64,000 nucleotides of DNA from Cladopsammia gracilis (lineage: Eukaryota; Cnidaria; Anthozoa; Scleractinia; Dendrophylliidae), in assembly GCA_022457155.1 (NCBI GenBank), contig JAJGOT010000193.1:753001-817000 (forward strand), read 5' to 3'. The position numbers were made by a program, and so were the translations under genes. Positions 24,301 through 32,917 of this stretch are shown here, piece by piece (position 1 is the stretch's first letter; every line of letters begins with the position of its first letter). The notes beneath the pieces are model-generated. The model was given only the letters and a program-made list of their open reading frames with translations. It was not told the origin of the DNA and did no database searches.

Positions 24301-27300
24301 CGTGTAGCCGGCGCCAAGCGCGGGAAAACACGTGCAGGCAAGTCACGATTGGCTTTGGTTTTACCTCTGGTTGAGAAAGTGCCCAATTACAAAGCGTACT
24401 GAGCAATGTAAAACCAAAGCAATCGCGAAGTTACTTTCAACACTCAATTGAAAACCGCTCTATTTTGCTCTAATAATTAAACTTCTCTACGAGAGGTAAC
24501 ATAATAGAAAATTGAGCTGGCTGGACTTTATATAGCGGATTATCAATGTCCAGAATTAGCTTTGTTTCACTTTTGTATGCTTACCATGTTGTTTCTTGTA
24601 GTGCTCTAGAAAAGGGTTCAAGTTTTAATCTGGCATTGAACGTAAAAGGCAGTTCCAACCCGTTTGACCAGCAAAATATTCTTAAATGTCTAAACTAACT
24701 ATATTTAACCCTTCTACTTCAAAGAAACTTGTACTGGGACCTTACATTTTTAGTAGAACTCTAATTAAAAGCTCCCGAAAGTGACCGCGACTATCTGTGG
24801 GATTTTTTTAACTGGGCCTTTCCTGCAATTTTAAACTTTTGTAAGGTTGAAAAGCAGCAGTTGCTTAAAAGACTGAAGTTTATAAAAAGAAAAAGAAAAC
24901 GTTCATTTTCTCGATGAGTGCACTGTAGAGTCATTATATTTGCGCCGTTAGGGCAGTTTCCAATTGAGTGTCGTAAAACCAAAGCCTAAATAGAGCAGTT
25001 TTCAATTGAGTGTCGTAAAACCAAAACCAAAGTAATTACTCTGACCAATCATAGCAGTCGTAAACAATCCAATGAACCAATCAGAGCTCGAAGCAATATA
25101 CATGTCGGCAGCGCCAAGCGCGGGAAAACGCGTGCGAGCAAGTCACGATTGGTTTTGGTTTTACTTCTGATTGGTCGAGAAAGTGGCGGGAGATTTTTTA
25201 GCCAATCACAAAGCGTAGCAATGCAAAACCAAAGCAATTGTGTAATTACTTTCGACACTCGATTGAAAACTGCTCTAATCACTCTGACCAATCACAACAG
25301 ACGCAGACAATTCAATGAACCAACCAGAACTCAAAGCAAATACATATCGCCAGCGCCAAGCGCGGGAAAAAACGTGCAAAGAAGTCACGATTGGGTTTGG
25401 TTTCGCTTCTGATTGGTTGAAAAAGTGGCGCGAGATTTTTTATCCAATCACAAAGCGTAGCAATGCAAAATGAAAACCGCTCTATCAGAAAAACGATGCA
25501 CGTAATCCCTTTGACATGTTGATCAACTTGTGACCAGCTTTAGTTACAACCATGTTAATTCCCGATTGAATTCTTTGCTCCATCAGTCACTCATGAGAGC
25601 TTTACCAGCGGAAGAAAAACTAAAGATTGAGCAGCTGACCGAAGGACTAAAGCAAGAGAAGAGAATGCTGGAGAGAGAGTTGACCAAGTGGGATGAGAGC
25701 GGAAATGATATCATCATCCTTGCAAAGAAGATGTGTATGATGATGATGGAAATGTCTGACTTCACAAGGTTAGGCTTGATTTGTCGTTACTTGACCCTTT
25801 AACTTTTAGAGTCAATAATGGAAACATATAGTGATGTTCTAACTTTTGAGTTTGTTGACGAAATCCTGCAGTGTGACTATTCAAATGAAACCTCTTCGTC
25901 AGTAGTTTTGCATGGTACCATTTGTTCTAACTTTTGAGTCTGTGGATGAAATCCTATGGTGTGACCATTTAAATGAAATCTCTTCGGCAGTACTTTTGCA
26001 TGGTTCCATTTCTACTTCAATATTTTACAAAATGAAATTTGGATTTTTTCGTGAATTTTGATTTCTGGCACTCTTGGGAGGGGGCTATATCATGGAGATT
26101 TGGCGTGTTTGGGTCAAAACTGCCTTTGCTTATAGAACACCAAGAGGAAGATATCATGTGACTTTTCAAAGGGAGAACAAACCACAATCAATTTTTAGCC
26201 TTCTGAAGGGTAAAGTGACAGATTTGCGGCAAAATTTAGGAAGACTGCAGGGAGGGGATTTGTCTCGAATAAGGAAAAATAAACACATAAAAAGTTTTTA
26301 AACATTCTCATCTTTGCTTCTGATTCTGATCATAGGGGAACTGGACCTTTGAAAACAACAATGGATGTTATTGACGCAGCCAAGGTATGCCTCTTAATCC
26401 ATGTTAATCCATGTTAGTCCATGTTAGTTCATGGTAGGCCTTGTTAGACCATGTTATTCCATGTTAATCCATGTTAGTCCTTGTTAATCCATGTTAGAGC
26501 GATTTTCGTATGACCTTGAAAAACGGTTTTCCTGACTGTTGGCGATTTGTTTGCTCGTTTTCCCGCTAAAATATCCCTAATTTGGAAAGAGGCTTGTTCG
26601 ATTGACCCATCAGACGACGGAAGTAGCCTGCGTAGTAGGCGTCGAAGAAAGGGGAACTTTTCGCGCCCCCTTCCCCCTCCCTTTTTACGCCTGCCACGCA
26701 GACTAGACGGAAGGGACAGAAGCGGAATCAAAAAAGTTATGATCTATTGGAAATCACTAAACTCACGGAATCAGAAGCCGGTCCTCAGCTTCAGAGTCTT
26801 GAAAGTGAATAGTTTGTTGTCAGTTGATTTTGTTTGACAACAGGTTCGATCCATTTATAATTGTTGCTTTCTCTCTTATTTCAGAGGATTGCAAAGGCTG
26901 GAGCAAAGATGAACCAAAAAGCTTCAGAAATTGCATCGAGGGTGAGCTCGGATTATTTTTTTGCTTTCATATCAGTAACCTGGAGCTAATTGTTGGTTTC
27001 ACTCCACAAGCTAAGTATATCTGAAGAGCTTGACTCAAGCGCACTTAAGATTCTCAAGTAACATTTCAGAAAATTGGGTTTTTCACACCTGATAAGAAAC
27101 TGTTTTACTTGCTTCTGTTTTCTCACTGGTCAAGTGCCTTCTCAAGCTTGCCGTATTGTGAAACCACCAAATATTGACGAATGCGAAAAATCTTGCGGGA
27201 TTGTTGTTTTCAATGGCTTATTCTAGTGCTTTTATGGTTTTATGGTTTTATGGTATTCTTTTTGTGACAAATACAAAAGTGTGAAAGTCTAAAACGTTTG

Positions 27301-29038
27301 AAATGTTTCCATGATTTGTGTCTTTGAATAGTGTCCTGATTCAAGCTCCAAGAATGACCTGATGGCGTACATACAGCGTATTGCACTCTATTCTCACCAG
27401 CTAACTATCACGGCGCGAGTGAAAGCTGATGTACAGATGATAAGTGGTGAACTTGTCGTGTCTGGGGTAAGTCGTTCTTTGGTTAGCTTACGAGCAGCCA
27501 CTCTTTTCTTTCATGCAGAAATAGTCAAGTAGAAGCGAAGCGTGCAAGCGCGCGAGAGAGTCGCTTGCCGAGTGGTCTCTCTTGAGCGGTTGAAACACGC
27601 AGGCGACCGCGCGAGTCGCGATACGCGGGCGAACGTAACAAATCACCTGCATGCCATGAGAAGTTGCGAATGTCAAACACGTTTTTCGAGAGATAACTCG
27701 TAGTTGCCAAGGGGCGTTTCTTTCGGACCTTAACTTAAAGTCTGCATCTTTTATTCTGTAGTATGATTTCGGAAGAAGTATTGTTTTATAGCAAAGCTAG
27801 CAAACAAACGGCATGATGTCAACTTAATTCATGCTCTGTGTAATTTTTCCTTAGTTGGACAGTGCTACCTCCCTGATTACAGCTGCCAAGAATCTTATGA
27901 ATGCCGTTATTTCAACTGTCAAAGCTTCTTATGTTGCCAATACCAAGGTACGGTAAATTATCAGAGCTCGGCTTTAATGTGCACATTGATAATAGACGCC
28001 GAACTGGGCTGGTTGAAGCTAGCAAACAGTTGAAAGTGAACCTGTTCACAGGCTCATTATACTTCTTATTTTTAATCTTGGCCTCCTAACAGTCGCCAAA
28101 TTTCGGTTTGTAAAGTATTGAAGAGCTTAACTTCTGGATTTACGTCTGATTGGTAGAGAAAGTGGCGCGAGATATTTTAGCCAATCAATCAAATCGTTGT
28201 TAAAAAGAAGTACGAAGTGGTAATGTAAATGTGTCTTCAAGTTATTTCAGTAATGCGATAATGCTTATGCAAGCAATAATTTTACTTTTTCTTTTCTGAT
28301 TTTTTATCTGTTCGTCTCTTTACAGCACAAGTCTGGGGAAGCCAGGGTAAGAATCTATTAAAATAATTATTACAAAAACCATAATTATTTTAGTTACTAT
28401 TTGTAATCTGAACACGTCACGTGAAAACCACCGTTGTCCAGTATACTGTCTGTAAAGCAGCCTTATGTTCCGTACGATCCGCAGATACATAACCTAATGG
28501 GACAGTTTATGAGCAGTGTTGTGTTCATTTCATTCTATTTCGTTTTCCTTGAGTGTTTGGAAAAGGCACTCTATGACTTATGACGTGGGAGGGAAAATTT
28601 TACATGAGGCATAGAGCGGAAGAGACCTTGTGGAGATTGCCACGTTGCTGAAGGAGAGGAGGGTGGGAAAAAACCCGTGATGCTCAGATGATTCAGTGTC
28701 GAAATAAAAGAGGACGAAGTCGCCTGACATAACCTTAAAAAGATGGGAAAACTCCCCAGAGGTTCCGTGACAGGGCGTGACGCACGTGTAGTGAGTTCTA
28801 GCAGTGAAATCGAATAACTAAGATATTTTCGTTAAAAGGTGCTTTTCTCTTTGAAATCTAGACTGCCAGTATCACTTGGCGCATGCGTGCGCCGGAAAAG
28901 AAACCTCTCGTGAACCTCGAAAAAGATGACCGCGTACCACAACTACAGAGGGCAGAGAAAGTCAAGCAGGAGTCGCCGATACAAGCTCTTTCTGAATTCG
29001 ACACATCCGAAGTGAAACGACAACCAGATTTCTACTAG
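384..29038 (+). CDS. CTNNA: Alpha-catenin with two inserted ILEI/PANDER domains (5' partial)
   Basis: Alpha-catenin links cadherin-beta-catenin complexes to actin at cell junctions. I read 24 coding exons: 384-550, 1715-1834, 2722-2811, 3503-3676, 4140-4343, 5431-5520, 5930-6082, 6863-7112, 7285-7485, 7869-7972, 8087-8134, 15021-15141, 16585-16851, 21221-21421, 22213-22476, 23244-23450, 24030-24175, 25587-25768, 26336-26384, 26885-26941, 27332-27466, 27855-27947, 28326-28346, 28862-29038. They join into 1172 residues ending in TAG. Numbered from the first full codon, residues 1-183 are the N-domain side, and 184-251 hold the vinculin-binding helix (VRQALQDLLSEYM). Middle-domain bundles run to about 533, a charged helix covers 534-573, and two ILEI domains cover 574-886. 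An acidic linker follows to 935, then the actin-binding domain with DDSGNDII-like ESGNDIIILAKKM, LLAYLQRIALY-like LMAYIQRIALY and APEKKPLV. The intron after 6082 starts with GC, and 28326-28346 is a 21-base microexon. Family and exon assignment are firm; use of the ILEI exons in mRNA is inferred from frame and splice sites. Confidence 0.95.
1403..1588. mobile_element. Mariner-like MITE in alpha-catenin intron
   Basis: The left end reads CAGTCAAACCTGTATTA and the right end, reversed, CAGTCAAACCTCTATTAA. Both are flanked by TA (1401-1402, 1589-1590). The interior repeats the motif ctctattaag. CAGT ends with a TA target fit Tc1/mariner-type non-autonomous elements; related copies lie at 49809-49995 and 55139-55294. 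Confidence 0.7.
1835..3502. other. Alpha-catenin introns with dispersed repeat fragments
   Basis: Apart from the 2722-2811 exon, this stretch has no coding signal. At 2090-2440 the phrases ctcctgga, ctcccagat and ctcccggat recur, and similar wording returns near 40950-40985, so this looks like a dispersed repeat. The text around 1985-2070 (gtaatggtcac ... gttggagg) is matched at 21920-21990 in another intron. Confidence 0.5.
4386..4566. mobile_element. Foldback MITE, copy 1
   Basis: The termini AGACCCTATTCATAAATGGC and, reversed, AGACGCTATTCATAAATGGC are inverted. Nearly the whole element folds on itself: gctaatcagcccaactagcc near the left is matched by ggctagttgggctgattagc near the right. 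A second copy of almost equal length is at 57785-57966. The target duplication is not clear here. Confidence 0.75.
4956..5280. mobile_element. MITE with 6-bp target duplication, copy 1
   Basis: The ends are the perfect inverted repeat AGGGGTGGCGAATGGTA. It is flanked by the direct repeat AATGAT (4950-4955 and 5281-5286). The interior is made of short ccgagac subrepeats. A second copy at 6303-6670 has a different 6-bp flank, so the 6-bp duplication is a property of the family. Confidence 0.85.
5581..5866. mobile_element. Foldback element with arms of about 135 bp
   Basis: The left arm starting caattgaaggggtgagtgg is matched in reverse by ccactcacctcttcaattg on the right, and the match continues through tatgctcatgtaacaaaggg. 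The short loop lies near 5725. Flanking target duplication is not evident. It sits in the intron just before the exon at 5930. Confidence 0.75.
6083..6084 (+). other. GC splice donor (GC-AG intron) in alpha-catenin
   Basis: The exon ends GAAGAG and the intron begins GCATGT. Only this junction keeps the frame into the exon at 6863 (LEE then VANLACS, the conserved family order). The nearest GT, at 6087, would put a stop codon just inside the next exon. Confidence 0.85.
6303..6670. mobile_element. MITE with 6-bp target duplication, copy 2
   Basis: Same family as 4956-5280: it begins AGGGGTGGCGAATGGTA and ends taccattcaccacccct, with one change. It is flanked by ATAGGG (6297-6302 and 6671-6676). 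The interior carries extra ccgagactcc subrepeats, which explain its greater length. Confidence 0.85.
7640..7860 (-). mobile_element. Degraded SINE fragment
   Basis: The words ccacacctgggcggagagag and cccttgtctaaagaaacaac match the body of the tRNA-derived SINE at 48403-48700 in the same orientation. No intact promoter boxes are visible. It lies in the intron before the exon at 7869. Confidence 0.5.
8806..10996. repeat. Arm 1 of the composite element
   Basis: It starts and ends with the 26-bp inverted repeat; the right end has one mismatch (tgtacacaag). Near each end lie runs of an 11-12 bp unit, gtgcctaagct (about 9480-9600 and 10795-10890). An open frame at 10043-10546 has no recognisable domain and is disrupted in arm 2, so I do not call it a gene. 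Confidence 0.75.
10997..12400. repeat. 36-bp satellite array with a 179-bp higher-order unit
   Basis: About 39 tandem copies of a 36-bp unit, gggccaatgatgtagggctc followed by tggctacattaatatt, make up the whole stretch. In the right half a variant reading tgtagggctttgcctacctg (or gtttt in the second) recurs at 11901, 12080 and 12259. That is every 179 bp, or five monomers with one of 35 bp, which shows higher-order amplification. The copies have no unique spacers, so it is not a CRISPR-type array. Confidence 0.9.
12401..14730. repeat. Arm 2 of the composite element
   Basis: This is a direct copy of arm 1 with few differences over most of its length. It has about 193 bp (13859-14051) that arm 1 lacks, between the shared texts tctaaaaatt and gtaaagtatt. 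Its right terminus carries the outer TTAA flank. Confidence 0.75.
15142..16584 (+). other. Alpha-catenin intron with hairpin repeat
   Basis: At 16014-16111 an inverted repeat begins gtttaataaacgagcaggag, ends cgagtttattaaac and contains gctttatcaag on both arms. The rest holds no coding signal or recognised element. The intron separates the last middle-domain exon from the first ILEI exon. Confidence 0.5.
16890..17343 (+). repeat. 105-bp tandem repeat, first block
   Basis: About four copies of a unit of roughly 105 bp include the words gaatggtcacactt, atttcatccacagactc, aaaagttagaaccacc and agcataataaacagcacc. The array resumes at 20696 after the inserted element. The same family occurs at 25830-26010, 31860-32560, 50975-51235 and 56220-56310, on either strand. 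Confidence 0.85.
18054..18679. mobile_element. Nested MITE with CCGTAAATCC ends
   Basis: Termini CCGTAAATCCTCTATTAAGC and, reversed, CCGTAAATCCTCTTTTAAGC are inverted and flanked by TA (18052-18053, 18680-18681). A similar right end (gaggtttacggtata) recurs at 20461-20475 after a 26-base G run, so at least one related fragment lies in the same host element. Confidence 0.7.
19540..20190. repeat. Inverted repeat inside the PIF-like element
   Basis: The text around 19560-19690 (gaactgcagggctgat ... gcaactcatcagcacgg) recurs reversed at about 20030-20180 (ccgtgctgatgagttgc ... atcagccctgcagttc). Arms are about 150 bp with many changes. It may be a further nested element or the core of the host element. 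Confidence 0.6.
20385..20410 (+). repeat. 26-base G run
   Basis: An uninterrupted run of 26 G lies beside the fragment ending in ggtttacggtata. Such runs are prone to sequencing error, so its length is uncertain. Confidence 0.8.
20696..21115 (+). repeat. 105-bp tandem repeat, second block
   Basis: This continues the array interrupted at 17343, with about four more copies carrying atttcatccacag, agttagaaccacc and cataataaacagcacc. The first copy is joined to the right TAA flank of the 3.3-kb element. Confidence 0.85.
21668..21765 (+). mobile_element. tRNA-like SINE remnant
   Basis: The text ttgtagctcagtggtagagc is an A-box and D-arm of tRNA type, followed by an anticodon-stem-like ttgcactggaattgcaaagg. 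The expected B-box is broken by extra sequence, so this is a tRNA-derived repeat and not a functional tRNA gene. Confidence 0.5.
22493..22622 (+). pseudogene. Tandem partial copies of the ILEI-2 first exon
   Basis: The last part of exon 22213-22476 plus the start of its intron is repeated: 22493-22589 reads as MAKFFLQLPRDRIVLIGT and then a TAG stop, against MAKFLQQLPQERIVLIGT in the real exon. A third, shorter piece (gggggacggggtgaagat) begins at 22590. The spacing is about 100 bp. The donor is changed (cacccgtact for caccggtaag), so splicing from it is not expected. Confidence 0.85.
22640..23243. other. Intron between ILEI-2 exons with repeat-like sequence
   Basis: The stretch repeats phrases such as aacaagattgt / acaatcttgttttcac and gactccaa / cgactccat, with GC-rich wording unlike the surrounding introns. 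It is probably a degraded mobile element. I cannot place its ends. Confidence 0.4.
23451..24029 (+). other. Alpha-catenin intron, nothing recognised
   Basis: The sequence is unremarkable, with normal splice signals (gtaagt at the left, tctacag at the right). I see no inverted ends, tandem repeats or coding frame in it. Confidence 0.6.
24192..24460. mobile_element. MITE of GAGCGGTTTTC family, copy 1
   Basis: The inverted ends are GAGCGGTTTCCAGTTGAGTG at the left and, reversed, GAGCGGTTTTCAATTGAGTG at the right, flanked by TA (24190-24191 and 24461-24462). The interior holds ctgaccaatcac and gcgccaagcgcgggaaaa. Two more copies follow within 1 kb, and a worn one lies at 53545-53757. Confidence 0.8.
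24952..25482. mobile_element. Cluster of GAGCGGTTTTC-family MITEs
   Basis: A short end fragment (24952-24990) is followed by a full copy at 24993-25275 with TA flanks. A third copy (25278-25482) starts directly at the second copy's right end and lacks its own left terminus. Shared internal words include ctgaccaatcac, cgccaagcgcgggaaaa and gtcacgattgg. They lie in the intron before the exon at 25587. Confidence 0.8.
25830..26090 (-). repeat. Reverse-strand copies of the 105-bp repeat
   Basis: Two copies read ttctaacttttgag, tgatgaaatcct and gtgtgac, the reverse complement of the family at 16890. The text after it (gaattttgatttctggcactcttggg) is matched at 56355-56385, so the two loci share a longer segment. 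Confidence 0.7.
26395..26498 (+). repeat. 10-bp minisatellite
   Basis: About ten tandem copies of tccatgttag or tccatgttaa begin just after the donor of the exon at 26336-26384. Confidence 0.85.
28326..28346 (+). other. 21-base microexon of alpha-catenin
   Basis: It lies between tttacag and gtaagaa, encodes HKSGEAR and is phase 0 at both ends. It can be included or skipped without changing frame. It falls where the actin-binding domain meets the C-terminal tail. Confidence 0.75.
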
Positions 29039-30098
29039 TTTTCAAACTTCTGCGGCCTGAGGTCAACGAAAGCAGACCTGTAGTCTAAGCCTTTGATACA
29101 GAATTGACAAACCGTTTACCTTGACAGTGAATGGGTGGATTTGAAGTGCGCCGATTGTAAATATTTCTGTTCTCGCTAGAGAGTGTTTAAACCGGAAAAA
29201 AACGAAAAACGTCCGAACGAAAACCGTCCTGAGCTTGAAAAGGATTGGTCAGTTTTCTGGGGATTCTGCCGGTTTTGGAATTTTAAGTATTTTAAGTATT
29301 TTAAGTGTAGAGAAGATAACTTAATGAGGCAGTTTTCGTGGATTTTTAATCCAGCTCCCTTGCATGTATGGACTGGGCCGTTACGCAATGCCTGTCACCA
29401 AGTTAGGGTAAAAGTGTTGCGTGACAACCCTTATTGCAAGCTCTTTCATTGAAGCAATGATCGTTTTCAGTTAACTGACTGGTAATTTAATGCGATTTTT
29501 TTAACAAATTCTCCCCAAGTTGCGCCGGAAGGAAGGATTGCTGTGAGTGATATATTGTTTGGTGCCTGAATGGGTTAATCAATTTTTTGTAGGACCAAAA
29601 TGGTCTGTAAATGTTTTTAGAGCTGAAAGGAACAAGCTCCGTCGAGTTGTAAATACAACATAATGCGACCTTAGCTTACCGATTTCTTGTTTAAATATAC
29701 TGTCTGCGTTAATTAAGCTTGTTTACCCTTCCCCGGCTCTTGGCTACAAATCTTTAGTTTGCATAGCAGGGGCTGGTTTATTTATGTGGGGTGGAGGAGC
29801 CTTCACACGAGCGGTTTTGCGTCGCCATGAAATCGCGGTAAACATCGCAGCAAAAATCGCTCGTGTGAACGGGCCTTACCGTAAACATGTAACTGAAAGC
29901 AAGCAAGCAAGCAGTAATTTCCTTTAGCTGAAGCCCGTGAAAACAAGACATCTGTTTGCCGCAGAAAATCAGTAGAATCAAGACAGCAGTTAGGACTATT
30001 TTTGTAATTAGGTAGCTTGCTTATGAGAATTGCACATAATATCTTAATTTCACAGTAGATATGAAGAGCTTTCACTGCTTGAATAAAAAATAAATAAA
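29039..30098 (+). terminator. Alpha-catenin 3' UTR and candidate poly(A) signals
   Basis: About 1 kb of sequence without a credible coding frame follows the stop codon at 29036-29038. Two overlapping-range AATAAA hexamers at 30082-30087 and 30093-30098 are the first strong candidates. Transcript ends cannot be seen from sequence alone. Confidence 0.5.
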
Positions 30099-30419
30099 AC
30101 TTATGCTTCTAAAGTAGTGATTTGAAATTGCATGGTGTATTGCAACACCGAAGACCACTGGCAGTAATTGAGTGTATAAAATACAATTCAAACACAAGCC
30201 TTGGGTAATAAAGTGTGAACAGCGACTTTTATTTGTTGTCCTGGCTTTTATTGAACCACTTACAACACATCTCAGATATTTTTACAAAACCGAACAAACT
30301 TTAGTACTATCGGATTATATTGTCGGGTGGGTGAAAAATTGTTCGAAAATGAAAACAAATCAAAATGTAAACTTTTGAAGCCAAACACCTCTTATACTAA
30401 GAAAGATGTGATGTTCATC

Positions 30420-30550
30420 AGGTCACAAGGATGGGACAAAGAAAAAAATGAGTCCCCGACAGGAACAACGAACCTATGACCTTACGCACAACGGTCGGAT
30501 GCTAACTCTGAGCTGCGAGAAGCTCTTGGCGAACTTGCCCATATATCGCC
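30420..30550 (-). mobile_element. tRNA-derived SINE copy
   Basis: The minus strand reads gcagctcagagttagcatcc-like A-box wording and then aaggtcataggttcg, a good B-box. It ends in ctcatttttttctttgtccc. The element at 43196-43317 shares this order and tail. Confidence 0.6.
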
Positions 30551-30562
30551 ATGCCGATACGG

Positions 30563-30615
30563 CAACCTCGTTCCCAGGGTCTCTCTTCTTCCCAGAGACC
30601 CTGGGAACGAGGTTG
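30563..30615. mobile_element. 53-bp perfect hairpin element with 10-bp target duplication
   Basis: Two 22-base arms, caacctcgttcccagggtct + ct and its exact reverse complement, enclose a 9-base loop (cttcttccc). The flanks GCCGATACGG at 30553-30562 and 30616-30625 are identical direct repeats. The whole unit looks like a very small transposed foldback. Confidence 0.8.
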
Positions 30616-30623
30616 GCCGATAC

Positions 30624-30919
30624 GGTAGAGTCTAAAATAATGCTATAGCTCAGAAGGAGGTCGGACACCTTAATGAGAATATATAACGGAGTAACTGGTT
30701 AGCTTTCAGTTGAGGTTAGCAGTTTATATATGTTAAATTTAGGCCTAAACCCGAGAAGCTAGGTGGTACCCTGGTGAGGTCACAGGTTCAATCCTGAGTG
30801 GGGATTTTCTTTTTTACACTTAAAAATTTATTGAATATAAAATTCTAAGTGTCGACATTACGTTATATATTCTCATTAAGGTGTCCGACCTCCTGAGCTA
30901 TAGCAGGTAGACTCTACCT
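30624..30919. mobile_element. Inverted-repeat element with tRNA-like boxes
   Basis: The outer arms (ggtagagtcta ... tgctatagctcag, continuing to ttaatgagaatatataacg) recur reversed at the right end (cgttatatattctcattaag ... ctgagctatagca ... tagactctacc). The left arm resembles a tRNA A-box (tatagctcagaagg), and caggttcaatcctgagtggg at about 30782-30801 is a B-box. It may be a SINE with an inverted partial second copy. Confidence 0.6.
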
Positions 30920-30939
30920 ACTGAAACTAGGTTCATATA

Positions 30940-31252
30940 CAGTCTTTTGATTAAACGTTGTCATTGATCGGTCTCATCCCTACGCGACCAGACCGAAAAG
31001 GATTATGGAGTGAAATCAATTCACATTCAACAACTGCACATTATCAAAATACGGAACGTCCTTAACGGAATGTATCGAAGCGACTCTTGTTGTCTTTGCG
31101 TAACACGCGAAGACAAACGTGAGTTTTGTTCCCCATTTGCATTGTAAACGCGATAGAGAATAATTAATCATGCATTTTAATTCACCCATACTCCCTTTCG
31201 GTCTGGTCCGTAGGGGTAAGACCGATCAGTGACAACGTTAATCAAAGGACTG
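30940..31252. mobile_element. MITE with about 56-bp inverted ends
   Basis: The left end cagtcttttgattaaacgtt and the right end, reversed, cagtcctttgattaacgttg are inverted and continue through gatcggtct and gaccagaccgaaa. The CAGT ends suggest a TA-target family, but the flanks are not decisive. Confidence 0.7.
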
Positions 31253-32917
31253 TGTGATATACGCAATACGTACTGCTTCAGGATCATTCTCGTCCCCAGA
31301 TGGCGGACGGCAAACGGTTACGTGAACCATCGTAAGGACCTTTTACCAACGTTTTTGGTTTCGAAGAAGACTGGGGGCGGGGGGGGGGGGGAATTGGGAA
31401 AGAGAAATTGGGGTACACAACGCGAAATTGTTTTCTCAAAGAAAAGTTGCGCATGCTTGTCTGTTGCCCACCAATTTAGAAGTGAATCGCAAACATCCCA
31501 AAATCATTAAAAACGGTTTATTTTTAAACATTGTTCAGATTGCAACGTGGTTTACTCTTGCACTTTCAGAATCAAAACGCGTTTCTAACTTTTGAAATCA
31601 AAGAATAAAGCAAGGCTGATATTACGTGGAATATTATCCTCGCTTTATACTTTGATTTTATCTCTATTTTTGGCTGGCTAGATCTACTCTAGACCCTACG
31701 TACACGAGCAGAATTTACATTCGCGATCCTTTGCTTCTTTACCCGGCGCAAAAGAATCCACTGCTCGGTATTGCTTCTTATTTACTATCTTTTGAGTCAA
31801 ATAGAATTTACTGAGCCAAACTGTACAGAGTTATTCTAGGTGATTTTGGCCACCGAGCACAACTTTGCACTACTTTGGTAGGTATTATGCTGCACGAGGT
31901 GGTTCTAAATTGTGTGTCTGTGGATGAAATCATAAGGCCTGTCGTCATTCAATCCTCAGCAGAGAAAAAGATGGCGACTGGTACATTTACCCATAATTCT
32001 TAGCGCACAAAAACCTTAACAACGTTCATAAAAATGTAAAGAAAAGTTATAAAATCTTCAAACCTAGTCTACACATTGTCCTTAGTAGTGGAAGAAATAT
32101 TGTAAAAATTTGGCTTTCTTTGTGCCTTATGTGCTGTGTTAGATCCGCAAGGTATTGTGGTAAAATGAACAGCTGCCATCTTTTTTTTCTACGGTGGATT
32201 GAAAGCTATTGAGCAGTACTTTTATCAGATGGTACTCTTTATTATGCTGTACAAGGTGGTTCTAACTTTTGATTCTGTGGATGAAATCCTAAAGTGTCGT
32301 CATTTAAGTGAAAGCTAGAGAGCAGTACTTTCCTGTGGTGCTGTTTATCACATGCTGTTCAATGTGGTTCTAACTTTTGAGTTTGTTGACGATATCCTGA
32401 AGTGTCGCTATTCAGAATGAGGGCTACTGAGTTTTTCTTTCCTGCAGTAGTCTATTTTGCTGTATATAATAATGACTGCGTGGTTCTAAACTTGTCTGTG
32501 TGTGAAATCCTAAAGTGCGACAATTCAAATAAAAGCCCTTAAACAGTTCTTTTATTTGTTGCTGTATTTTCATTATAAAGCAAGTGATAATATAAATTAT
32601 TGTTCAGCTTTGTTCAAAATATTCTTGCCTATAATTACAGAGAGAAGCGCCAAGTTTGACTCCTCTTATTCAACCATCCGAATGCTTGAAATAAGGTAAT
32701 CAGATTTGAATGATAGCTTACTGAAAAACCACCTCAAAGTAACAAGTGAACTTCAGCTGGTTAACAGGAAGCTATCCTCTATTATATTCTGTAAATAAAT
32801 TACATATAAAAGTCTCATTTTAGCACTTGGATTCGCGCTGCGACATCATTCTTGCCCTACATGGCATCAATGATTTATTAGAAATCAGACTTTGCTCCTC
32901 GTATATTGACGTAATCT
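31253..32917. other. Spacer between convergent alpha-catenin and LMAN2 genes
   Basis: It includes reverse-strand copies of the 105-bp repeat from about 31860 to 32560 (ctaacttttgattctgtgg, atgaaatcctaaagtg). The part before 31860 shows only a short G run at 31379-31391. On the minus strand an AATAAA (plus-strand tttatt at 32874-32879) lies 39 bp past the LMAN2 stop and could end that gene. Confidence 0.6.
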
